The notes below the pieces were generated by a model. It searched no databases and was not told where the DNA came from. It saw nothing but the letters and a program-made list of their open reading frames with translations. This document shows, one piece after another, positions 26,193 through 33,590 of a stretch of DNA of 64,000 bases. The position numbers and the translations under genes were made by a program. Source of the stretch: Nonomuraea longispora (GTDB taxonomy: Bacteria; Actinomycetota; Actinomycetes; Streptosporangiales; Streptosporangiaceae); contig NZ_SMJZ01000011.1 in assembly GCF_004348345.1 (NCBI RefSeq), forward strand, positions 1-64,000. The letters are read 5' to 3'. How positions within the stretch are numbered: position 1 is the stretch's first letter; the number at the start of each line of letters is the position of its first letter.

Positions 26193-26906
26193 TCAGCGTG
26201 AAGCGATCCAGGTGGCGCGGGCGGCGGCCACCAGGGTGCCGTCGTCCTCGTAGATGGCGCTCTGCCCGAACATCTTGCGCCCGTCGCGGCCGGTCGGCCG
26301 GGCCACCACGGAGTAGCGGCCGCCAGGGTGGACCGGGCGGTGGATCTGCACGGCGAGCCGCCCGAGCAGCGCGGTCTCCCCCGGGCCGAAGTGGGCCCAG
26401 CCGGTGATGCAGTCGAGCACCGCCCCGACGATCGAGGCCCGAACGCCGTCCTCGCCCGTCACGGTGAACGGCACCCGCCATCCGGCCGCCACCATGTCGG
26501 TGCCCTCCACGGGCCCGGGGAAGATGCGCAGGCCGTCGCCGGGCTCGCGCATGCCGCAGGCGAAGCACTCGGCGAACGGGTGCGCCCGCAACCCGACGAA
26601 CCCCGCCTCGGCGCGGGCGGCGTCGGTGAACGGCACGAAGCCGGGCCCTTCCAGGTCTTCCGCCACGGGGATCGCCTCGACCAGGAGCCGCTCGCCGTGG
26701 GAGAGGGAGACGGAGTTGGCCACGTGTTCGAGGCGCAGCTCGGTCTCCAGCGGGGTGGGAGCGTGGAGTGTGACCTCGACGGCTGATCGGCCACCGTTCA
26801 GGGCCTCCGCCATGGTGCCCGCTATCCAGCCGCCGTTGGCGATCCCCACCGGGCCGCGGAAGCGCTCGGGAACGGTCAGCACGGTCTGCAAGGCAGCCGT
26901 CGTCAT
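26193..26906 (-). CDS. Thioesterase-family (double hotdog) protein
   Basis: 237 residues. The N-half holds VGIANGGWIAGTMAEAL, the helix of an acyl-CoA thioesterase hotdog, and the C-half a second hotdog with DCITGWAHFG and GRYSVVARPTGRDGRKMFGQ. Between them ECFACGMREPGDGL has two Cys three residues apart. Likely hydrolyses or binds acyl-thioesters; substrate unknown. The ATG at 26906 has AGGAGGG. Convergent with the enolase-superfamily gene, 45 bp apart. Confidence 0.75.
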   Translation of the reverse strand: MTTAALQTVLTVPERFRGPVGIANGGWIAGTMAEALNGGRSAVEVTLHAPTPLETELRLEHVANSVSLSHGERLLVEAIPVAEDLEGPGFVPFTDAARAEAGFVGLRAHPFAECFACGMREPGDGLRIFPGPVEGTDMVAAGWRVPFTVTGEDGVRASIVGAVLDCITGWAHFGPGETALLGRLAVQIHRPVHPGGRYSVVARPTGRDGRKMFGQSAIYEDDGTLVAAARATWIASR

Positions 26907-27143
26907 GCCACACCCTCCTATATCGCCGCCTATGGCGAAGAGTCCGTAAATGTCAATAGAAGCAGGCCGATTTTAACCAGACTCCCGATTCCCGCAGATG
27001 CCGGGGGTCTCGCGGCTGATCGACACGACCTACAACGCCTTGACGAGGTCCGTTGCTTCCCACCGGCCGCGCGGTCACGCCTGCCAGGGACGTTAGGTGT
27101 CTCACATCGCGCGGACGTGAGCGGGAAGTGAGAAGGAACGAAA
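26907..27143. other. Spacer upstream of the thioesterase gene
   Basis: Locally A+T-richer DNA (around 26935-26990) presumably carrying the thioesterase promoter. No gene recognised. Confidence 0.3.
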
Positions 27144-27183
27144 ATCGGCCTCACCCCGGACCACTGCCGGGAGTGAGGCCGAT
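27144..27183 (-). terminator. Strong hairpin with T-run on the minus strand, no gene upstream
   Basis: Outer stem ATCGGCCTCAC / GTGAGGCCGAT (27144-27154 with 27173-27183) and inner stem CCCGG/CCGGG make ~16 bp with one bulge. On the minus strand the hairpin is followed by TTTTCGTT, as in intrinsic terminators. No minus-strand gene lies upstream before glnA2's distant 3' end, so it may end an unannotated small RNA from 27184-27400. Confidence 0.65.
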
Positions 27184-27402
27184 CAAGGCGTCAGGCCGTA
27201 CCCTATCCCGGCTTCTCCGCCTCCCGCGACCAATCCGCCGATACCGGCCGCAAGCCACAGGTCGTCCCGTCCGGCTTACTCTCACGACATGCCTGGCCTC
27301 CAGGACGCGCGTCACGGCCCGGCGTCCGCCAGTGTGCAAGGCACGCGGTCCCCTCGCCCGAAGGGCACGGGACGGGTATGTTGATCATGCGGGGGTGGGC
27401 CT

Positions 27403-28029
27403 GTGCGGGGCGCGAGATTACGGTTCCCGCCCGGATCCCTGGTCATCCTGACCGGGCTGCCGGGCGCCGGCAAGACGACCCTGCTCCGCCGCCTGTACGC
27501 CCTGAGCGGCACCGAGAGCGGGCCCGTCACGGTGGGCACGGCCGTGGTGATCGACTCGGCGCAGGCCAAGCGGCACTGGCACGGCAGGCTGCGCCGGGTG
27601 CCGGGCTCGGTGCGCCGCGCCCTGGTGTTCGCCACCCATGTGGGCCGCATCCGGCGGGCGCTCACCGGCGGGCGTTCGGTCATCGCCCACAACCGCGGCT
27701 GCGGGCCGTACGTGCTGAGGGGGTTCGCGTGGCTGGCGCGGCGGCACCGGACCCGCCTGTACCTGCTGCTGCTGGACGCGTCGCCGGAGGCGGCGCTGGC
27801 CGGGCAGCGGACCAGGGGCCGGGTGGTGGCGTCGCGCACGTTCGCGCGACACCAGCGGCGGTGGGCCGGTCTGGTGGCGCGGGTGAAGAACGGAGATCCC
27901 GGGCCCGCGGCGGGCGCGCTCATCGTCGACCGCTCGGAGGCGGCCCTGCTGGAGGCGATCACCTTCGACGACGGCGAGCGCCCGCGGGAGATCCGGACCA
28001 TCGGGTCGGCGCCCGACCACGACGGGTGA
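27403..28029 (+). CDS. P-loop kinase/ATPase-like protein
   Basis: 208 residues. Walker A GLPGAGKTTLLRR near the N-terminus (~residue 18). VVIDSAQAKRHWHGRLRRVP follows, then RSVIAHNRGCG and LYLLLLDASPEAALAGQRTR, the lid-like Arg region of zeta-toxin/AAA_33-type kinases. The closing ITFDDGERPREI is uncharacteristic. Probably a small-molecule kinase, substrate unknown. GTG start at 27403 with a G-rich stretch upstream. Convergent with glnA2. Confidence 0.78.
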   Translation: MRGARLRFPPGSLVILTGLPGAGKTTLLRRLYALSGTESGPVTVGTAVVIDSAQAKRHWHGRLRRVPGSVRRALVFATHVGRIRRALTGGRSVIAHNRGCGPYVLRGFAWLARRHRTRLYLLLLDASPEAALAGQRTRGRVVASRTFARHQRRWAGLVARVKNGDPGPAAGALIVDRSEAALLEAITFDDGERPREIRTIGSAPDHDG

Positions 28030-28055
28030 CCGCGGGACATCCCCAATCGCGGTCA
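28027..28055. terminator. Hairpin between convergent P-loop gene and glnA2
   Basis: TGACCGCG (28027-28034) pairs with CGCGGTCA (28048-28055): 8-bp stem, 13-nt loop. It overlaps the stop codon of the P-loop gene and may serve transcription from either side. Confidence 0.45.
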
Positions 28056-28131
28056 TGCCGATCCGCTCCGGGGGTTCGCGCCCGCTGAGGGCGGGCCTAC
28101 CCCTCTGCGCCGCGCGGGCGAACAGGCCCCT

Positions 28132-29493
28132 TCACAACACGGGCAGGTAGCGGCCGAGCTCGAACTCGGTCACGGTGCGGCGGTATTCGTTCCACTCGGC
28201 CCGCTTGTTGCGCAGGAAGAAGTCGAAGACGTGCTCGCCCAGTGTCTCGGCCACCAGCTCGCTGCGTTCCATGACGGCGATCGCCTCGTCCAGCGACCCG
28301 GGCAGCGGCTGGATGCCGAGGGCCCGCCGTTCGGCGCTGGTCAGCGTCCACACGTTGTCCTCGGCGGCGGTGGGCAGCTCGTAGCTCTCCTCGATGCCCT
28401 TCAGTCCGGCGGCCAGGATCAGCGCGAACGACAGGTAGGGGTTGCACGCCGAGTCGAGCGAGCGGAACTCGATGCGCGTCGAGCCGCCCTTGTGCGGTTT
28501 GTACATCGGCACCCGGACCAGCGCGGAGCGGTTGTTGTGGCCCCAGCACACGTAGGAGGGCGCCTCGCCGCCCTGGCCGGCGATGAACTCGGCACCGCCC
28601 CAGAGCCGCTTGTAGGAGTTGACCCACTGGTTGGTGATGGCGGTGATCTCGGCGGCGTGCCTGAGCAGCCCGGCGATGAACGAGCGCCCGATCTTGGACA
28701 GGCGGTAGTCGACGCCGGCTTCGTAGAAGGCGTTGCGGTCGCCCTCGAACAGCGACATGTGGGTGTGCATGCCGGAGCCCGGGTGCTCGGTGAACGGCTT
28801 GGGCATGAACGAGGCCCAGATGCCCTGCTCCAGCGCGACCTCCTTCATGACCAGGCGGAAGGTCATGATGTTGTCGGCTGTGGTGAGCGCGTCGGCGTAG
28901 CGCAGGTCGATCTCCTGCTGGCCGGGCGCGCCCTCGTGGTGGCTGAACTCCACCGAGATGCCCATCGACTCCAGCATCATGATCGCCTGGCGCCGGAAGT
29001 CGTGGCCGGAGCTGTGGGGGGTGTGGTCGAAGTAGCCGCCCGAGTCGATCGGCTCGGGCCGCCCGCCCGGCTCCGGCCGGTTCTTCAGCAGGAAGAACTC
29101 GATCTCGGGGTGGGTGTAGAAGGTGAAACCCATGTCGGCGCACTTGGCGAGCGTGCGCTTGAGCACCCAGCGGGGGTCGGCGTGCGACGGCGAGCCGTCG
29201 GGCATGAGGATGTCGCAGAAGATGCGCGCCGCGCCCGGCGTCTCGCTGCGCCAGGGCAGGATCTGGAACGTGGCCGGATCGGGCTTGGCCAGCATGTCGG
29301 ACTCGTAGACGCGGGCGAAGCCCTCGATGGCCGAGCCGTCGAAGCCGATGCCCTCGGCGAAGGCGCCCTCCAGCTCGGCGGGGGCTATCGCGACGGACTT
29401 GAGGAAGCCGAGCACGTCGGTGAACCACAGCCGGATGAACCGGATGTCGCGTTCCTCGAGCGTGCGGAGCACGAACTCCTGCTGGCGGTCCAC
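28132..29493 (-). CDS. glnA2: Glutamine synthetase, GlnA2 type (GSI-alpha-like)
   Basis: 453 residues with all synthetase signatures: GIGFDGSAIEGFARVYESDM, HPEIEFFLLKNRPEPGG, KPFTEHPGSGMHTHMSLFEG, NNRSALVRVPMYKP and RIEFRSLDSACNPYLSFALI. The adenylylation Tyr of GSI-beta is replaced: the equivalent segment reads NVWTLTSAERR, so GlnE should not modify it. GlnA2-type enzymes next to glnE are typical of actinobacteria; whether they make glutamine or gamma-glutamylate other amines varies. GTG 29493 with AGGGGA upstream. A GlnR-like site lies 54 bp upstream. Confidence 0.95.
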   Translation of the reverse strand: MDRQQEFVLRTLEERDIRFIRLWFTDVLGFLKSVAIAPAELEGAFAEGIGFDGSAIEGFARVYESDMLAKPDPATFQILPWRSETPGAARIFCDILMPDGSPSHADPRWVLKRTLAKCADMGFTFYTHPEIEFFLLKNRPEPGGRPEPIDSGGYFDHTPHSSGHDFRRQAIMMLESMGISVEFSHHEGAPGQQEIDLRYADALTTADNIMTFRLVMKEVALEQGIWASFMPKPFTEHPGSGMHTHMSLFEGDRNAFYEAGVDYRLSKIGRSFIAGLLRHAAEITAITNQWVNSYKRLWGGAEFIAGQGGEAPSYVCWGHNNRSALVRVPMYKPHKGGSTRIEFRSLDSACNPYLSFALILAAGLKGIEESYELPTAAEDNVWTLTSAERRALGIQPLPGSLDEAIAVMERSELVAETLGEHVFDFFLRNKRAEWNEYRRTVTEFELGRYLPVL

Positions 29494-29546
29494 GGCATCC
29501 CCTCAAGACGACAGTACGGGTCTCGTACCCAGGATGCCGTGTCCGT

Positions 29547-29562
29547 GTTTCGCACACGTTAC
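29547..29562 (-). promoter_or_regulatory. GlnR-like half-site pair upstream of glnA2
   Basis: On the minus strand GTAAC-n6-GAAAC, the a/b pair of the GlnR consensus with correct spacing. Only one pair is present, unlike the double box at glnA. It also lies in the divergent promoter region of the EF-hand gene. Confidence 0.6.
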
Positions 29563-29681
29563 GAGGGGTGCCGGTGAGGGCGACCGGGGGGCCGCCGGGG
29601 AACAAGCCGGTGCGAGCCTCGCTGACAAAGGGCCCGCCCCGACTTACTGTGATCACGCAGTCAGTCTCGGGGGAGGCATTG

Positions 29682-30227
29682 GTGGCTATCGACCTGCTCA
29701 ATCACAAGCTCGATCGAGCGTTCGACCACATCGACGCGAACGGCAACGGCGTCGTCGAGCGTGAGGACCTGCTGGGTCTGGGCGCCCGCATTCTGGTGGG
29801 CTTCGGGGAGTCCCCCACCTCGGTCACCGGGGCGAGCCTCGTCGGCAGCTTCGACGGCATCTGGTCGACCTTGTCGCTGGCGCTGGAGCGCGACGGAGAC
29901 TCCGGTGTCACGCGGGAGGATTTCCGTAAGGGGATGACGGCGGCGTTCGTCACCGGCGACCGTTACGACCCGGTGTTCAGGCCGGCGACGGTGGCGGTGG
30001 CGGAGTTGTGCGACGCCGACGGCGACGGGAATGTCGGCCCCGCCGAGTTCCGCACGCTGTTGTGCGCGTTCGGCGTGGCCTACGACGACGTGGACGAGGC
30101 GTTCGACCGGCTCGACCGGGAGGGCAGGGGCACGCTCACCGTGGACGGGCTGGTCAGGGCCGCTGCCGAGTACTACAGGAGCGACGACCCCAACGCCGCG
30201 GGCAACTGGCTCTTCGGGCCGCTGTGA
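29682..30227 (+). CDS. EF-hand calcium-binding protein
   Basis: 181 residues with four EF-hand units: DHIDANGNGVVEREDLLGL (canonical DxNxNG loop), LERDGDSGVTREDF (partly degenerate), CDADGDGNVGPAEFRTL (canonical) and LDREGRGTLTVDGLVRAA (degenerate). The calerythrin-type arrangement suggests a cytosolic Ca2+ buffer or sensor. GTG 29682 has GGGGGAGG 5 nt upstream. Its TGA overlaps the GTG of the terpene cyclase gene (GTGA), so the pair is translationally coupled. Confidence 0.9.
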   Translation: MAIDLLNHKLDRAFDHIDANGNGVVEREDLLGLGARILVGFGESPTSVTGASLVGSFDGIWSTLSLALERDGDSGVTREDFRKGMTAAFVTGDRYDPVFRPATVAVAELCDADGDGNVGPAEFRTLLCAFGVAYDDVDEAFDRLDREGRGTLTVDGLVRAAAEYYRSDDPNAAGNWLFGPL

Positions 30228-31258
30228 GAACCCCGGTGAGAACGACCGTGAAGACGACGGTGAAGACGACCGTGAACACCACCACGAGCACCACCGTGTT
30301 CGCCACGGTGCGCACCGCGTTGCGTTCGGCCCTGACGTCCATGCTGCCCCTGCCGCGCAGGGGCGGCTCGGCCGCCGTGGCGCTGCTGCCGCTGACCGAG
30401 CGGGTGCCCGCGATGGCGGCGCCGTGCCGCATGCACCCGGCCGTGTACGCGATCGAGGCCGCGGTCATCGACTGGGCCAGGCGCACCGGCCTGCGCGCCG
30501 ATCCCGGCGTCGGGTTCCACCGGATGGCGGGCCGGGCCTTCGCCGAGTTCGACGCGGCCGCGGCGGCGTTGTTCGCGCAGTGGCTGACGTGGCTGTTCCA
30601 CCTGGACGACGAGTTGGACGAGGGGTCGTGCCGGCTCGACGTCTTCGACGGCATGCTGAGGGGCGCGGCCGGCCACCCGCTGGAGGCGGCCTTCGCCGAC
30701 CTGTGGCGGGTGACGAGCGCGCGGATGAGCGACCGGTGGCGGTCGAGGTTCGCGGTGGGGTTGCAGCGCCAGCACGACGCCTGCCGTACGGAGGCCGACA
30801 ACAGGGCGGCCGGCCGGATGCCGACGCTGGAGGAATATCCGGAACTGCGCAGGGGCACGGTGGGGCCTTACCTGTACGACCTGGTGGAGCCGTGCCTGCG
30901 GGTGGAGGTGCCGGGCTGGGTCCATGACGGCGAGCCCTGGCGCCGGCTGGTGGACGCCTGCAGCGACGTCACGGCCTGGTGCAACGACGTGGCCTCACGG
31001 CCGAAGGAGCGCGGCGACGTGCACAACTTCGTCGTGCTCGCGATGCGCCAGCTCGGGTTGGGCGAGCGGGAGGCGACCGCGTGGGTGCTGGACCGGATCG
31101 CCGACCGATGTCAGGACATGCAGGAGGCGGCCAGGCTGCTGCCGCTCGCCGATCTCGCGCCGAAGGCCGCCAGGGACGTCAGCAAGGTCGCCTGCGCCTA
31201 TCTGGCGGCGCCGCGCGCCCACCTCGACTGGCTCATGGAGTCCCAGCGCTACGCCTGA
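30224..31258 (+). CDS. Class I terpene cyclase
   Basis: About 344 residues. Both metal-binding motifs are present: Asp-rich FHLDDELDEG (DDxxD type, ~residue 128) and the NSE triad WCNDVASRPKERGDVHN (NDxxSxxKE). The downstream RY-type Arg-Tyr ends the protein (ESQRYA). Cyclises a linear isoprenyl diphosphate with Mg2+; the product cannot be predicted. The first ~30 residues are an odd Thr/Val run (TTVKTTVKTTVN) encoded by repeated GTGAAGACGACG-like units, with several in-frame GTGs, so the true start may be later (for example before MLPLPRR). Confidence 0.92.
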   Translation: MRTPVRTTVKTTVKTTVNTTTSTTVFATVRTALRSALTSMLPLPRRGGSAAVALLPLTERVPAMAAPCRMHPAVYAIEAAVIDWARRTGLRADPGVGFHRMAGRAFAEFDAAAAALFAQWLTWLFHLDDELDEGSCRLDVFDGMLRGAAGHPLEAAFADLWRVTSARMSDRWRSRFAVGLQRQHDACRTEADNRAAGRMPTLEEYPELRRGTVGPYLYDLVEPCLRVEVPGWVHDGEPWRRLVDACSDVTAWCNDVASRPKERGDVHNFVVLAMRQLGLGEREATAWVLDRIADRCQDMQEAARLLPLADLAPKAARDVSKVACAYLAAPRAHLDWLMESQRYA

Positions 31259-31289
31259 CCTCACCGCGGTCGGACGTTGCGCCGGGTTG

Positions 31290-32255
31290 TCACGAGCCGC
31301 CGCACGCGAGCGTGTCGCCCGTGGGGGTGCGGCGGTAGACGACCTGCTTGCCGACCCGCATCCCGACCGTGAGCCCGCTGCCGCTGAGCACGCCGAGGTG
31401 CTGGCTGACCGCGCCCGGGGTGAGCGACATGCGGGCGGCCAGGGCTGAGGTGGTGGCGGGCTCGGCGAGCGCGAGCAGGATCTGCGCCCTGCTCCGCCCG
31501 ATCAGCGCGGCGAGCGCGCCGGGCGCGGGCGGCGGGCCCTGCTCCCACAACGTGCCCGCGCCGAGCACGGGATAGACGAGCATCGGCTGGTACGGCGCCG
31601 TGATCACCCCGACCGACGGCCACCAGAACGCGCTGGGCACCAGCACCAGGCCGTCGCCGCGCACGCCTTCGACCGCGCACCACGGCCGGTCGATGACCAG
31701 CCGCTCCCCCGTCCAGGTGACGCCGGGGTCGAGCGTGGCGAACAGCCGGCGCGCGCCTCCCTCGGCCAGGTGGCGGGAGCGGCGCAGCACGTCGCGTTCC
31801 AGCAGCCCGTACACGCGGGGCCAGAACTCCGCGAAGCACGTCTCCCAGTACGCCTCCAGCGCCCGCGCGATCCTCGCCACGCCGGCCTCGGGGTCGGCCG
31901 TGAACCGCTCGATCACCGCCCGGTCGGTCCCCTCGATCCGCAGGGCCTCCCGCCGGGCCGTCTCGGGCAGCGTACGCCTGACCCGGTCGAGTTCGGCGGC
32001 GAAGTCGGGCAAGGGCGTGTCGGGCGGCGGGGTGATGAAGTCGGCGAGGTAGCCGGTCGGCGGGACGAGCGCGAACAGCTCGCTCAGGTCGAGCCCGGCC
32101 AGCCGGGGCCGGACGGCCTTGATCCAGGGCAGGTGGAGTGACTGCCGGGCGGGTTTCTGGAGGGTGCGCAGGCTCGCGACGAGCTCCCACATGGGGGAGA
32201 ACGCGAAACGGATGCGGGCGACGTCCTCCGGCGTGAGCACCCAGGTGACCGTCAT
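31290..32255 (-). CDS. ArsR-type winged-helix regulator with DUF5937 N-terminal domain
   Basis: 321 residues. The N-terminal ~230 residues (LTPEDVARIRFAFSPMWELV ... SLHLPWIKAVRP) match DUF5937, the usual partner of an ArsR HTH. The C-terminal HTH is LLALAEPATTSALAARMSLT then GAVSQHLGVLSGSGL and a GKQVVYRRTPTG wing. Divergent from an MFS exporter with a 59-bp gap carrying a palindrome; likely represses that transporter. Confidence 0.88.
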   Translation of the reverse strand: MTVTWVLTPEDVARIRFAFSPMWELVASLRTLQKPARQSLHLPWIKAVRPRLAGLDLSELFALVPPTGYLADFITPPPDTPLPDFAAELDRVRRTLPETARREALRIEGTDRAVIERFTADPEAGVARIARALEAYWETCFAEFWPRVYGLLERDVLRRSRHLAEGGARRLFATLDPGVTWTGERLVIDRPWCAVEGVRGDGLVLVPSAFWWPSVGVITAPYQPMLVYPVLGAGTLWEQGPPPAPGALAALIGRSRAQILLALAEPATTSALAARMSLTPGAVSQHLGVLSGSGLTVGMRVGKQVVYRRTPTGDTLACGGS

Positions 32256-32258
32256 GGT

Positions 32259-32274
32259 TTTAGTGTGCCCTAAA
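32259..32274. promoter_or_regulatory. Candidate operator between ArsR and MFS genes
   Basis: TTTAG-tgtgcc-CTAAA: perfect 5-bp arms, 6-nt spacer, 4 bp upstream of the regulator's ATG. A smaller AGTG/CACT repeat follows at 32291-32305. Confidence 0.5.
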
Positions 32275-32314
32275 TCGTTCGCCGCCCATAAGTGGAAATA
32301 TCACTATTCCTTGC

Positions 32315-33538
32315 GTGTCACGAATCGTTGTTCAGAAGCCGTCGGACCCGCCGCTGAAGCGGTCCTTCCTCCATGCCATGGTGGGCGGGCTGCCCCGCCC
32401 GTTCTGGGCCCTGTGGGGCGGCACACTGGTGAACCGCCTGGGCACCATGGTCGTCCCCTTCACCGGCGTCTACCTGACGCAGAGCCGCGGCCTGTCGCTG
32501 GCCGCGGCCGGTCTCGTGATGGGCGTCTTCGGGGCGGGCTCGCTGCTGTCGCAGCTGCTCGCCGGGGTGCTCACGGACCGGATCGGCCGCCGGGCCACGC
32601 TGTCGGGCGGCATGCTGGCCACCGCCGTGAGCATGCTGGCGCTCGGCTACAGCTCCACGCTGCCGGCGATCCTGGCCGCCATGTTCGCGCTCGGCCTGGT
32701 GATCGACGTCTACAGGCCCGCCTCGAACGCCCTGGTCGCCGACCTGGTCTTCCCCGCGGAACGCCCCCGGGCGTACGGGCTGCTGTTCTGGGGGATCAAC
32801 CTCGGCTACGCGGTCGGCATGACGGCCGGCGGCCGGCTGGCGGAGCTCGGGTTCGTCTGGTTGTTCTGGATCGACGCGATCTCCTGCGTGGTCTTCGCGG
32901 CGCTGGTGTGGCGGGCGGTGCCGGAGACCAGGCCGGAGGCGAAGAAGTCCGCCGGCGGCTTCGGCATGGTGCTGCGCGACCGCGTGATGGTGGGGTTCAC
33001 ACTGGTCGTGCTGGGCCACGCACTGCTCTACGCGCAGACGATGACCATGCTGCCGGTGGCGATGACGGAGGTCGTGAAGCTCTCACCCGGGCAGTTCGGC
33101 CTGGCCATGGCGCTGAACGGGGTGCTCATCGTCCTCGTGCAGCCGCTGGTGTCGGCCTGGCTGGGGCGCAGGGACGCCGCCCGCACGTTCGCGATGGGAG
33201 TGGCCGTGATGGGCTTGGGGTTCGCGATGACGGCGTACGTCACCAGCACCACCGGGCTGGCCGTGTCGATCGCGGTGTGGACGACCGGGGAGATCATCGT
33301 CGCCGGCGTCCCCGGTGCCGTCGTCGCGGCGCTCGCTCCCACGCACCTGCGCGGGCGGTACTCGGGAGTGTTCGGCTTCGCATGGTCGCTGGCCGCGGTG
33401 CTGGCGCCGCTGCTCGGCGGTCCGCTGCTGGAGCTGGGGCCGAAGGCGTTGTGGTTCACGATGGGCGGCGTCGGCGCGGCCGCGGCGCTCGGCATGCTGG
33501 CCCTCGGACCGGCGGTCCGGCACCGGCAAGCGGCATAA
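32315..33538 (+). CDS. MFS transporter (12 TM)
   Basis: 407 residues with 12 hydrophobic segments. The loop 2-3 motif GVLTDRIGRRATLSGGML is the MFS motif A (GxxxDRxGRR). TNRxG-type GGTLVNRLGTMVVPFTGVYL opens the protein. Likely a proton-driven drug or metabolite exporter. GTG 32315 follows an A+T-rich divergent promoter; a later ATG at HAMVGG is possible. Confidence 0.9.
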   Translation: MSRIVVQKPSDPPLKRSFLHAMVGGLPRPFWALWGGTLVNRLGTMVVPFTGVYLTQSRGLSLAAAGLVMGVFGAGSLLSQLLAGVLTDRIGRRATLSGGMLATAVSMLALGYSSTLPAILAAMFALGLVIDVYRPASNALVADLVFPAERPRAYGLLFWGINLGYAVGMTAGGRLAELGFVWLFWIDAISCVVFAALVWRAVPETRPEAKKSAGGFGMVLRDRVMVGFTLVVLGHALLYAQTMTMLPVAMTEVVKLSPGQFGLAMALNGVLIVLVQPLVSAWLGRRDAARTFAMGVAVMGLGFAMTAYVTSTTGLAVSIAVWTTGEIIVAGVPGAVVAALAPTHLRGRYSGVFGFAWSLAAVLAPLLGGPLLELGPKALWFTMGGVGAAAALGMLALGPAVRHRQAA

Positions 33539-33590
33539 GTCACTTTTCGTCTCCAGGACGATAAATAGCGTGACGTATTAGGCTGAGCGC

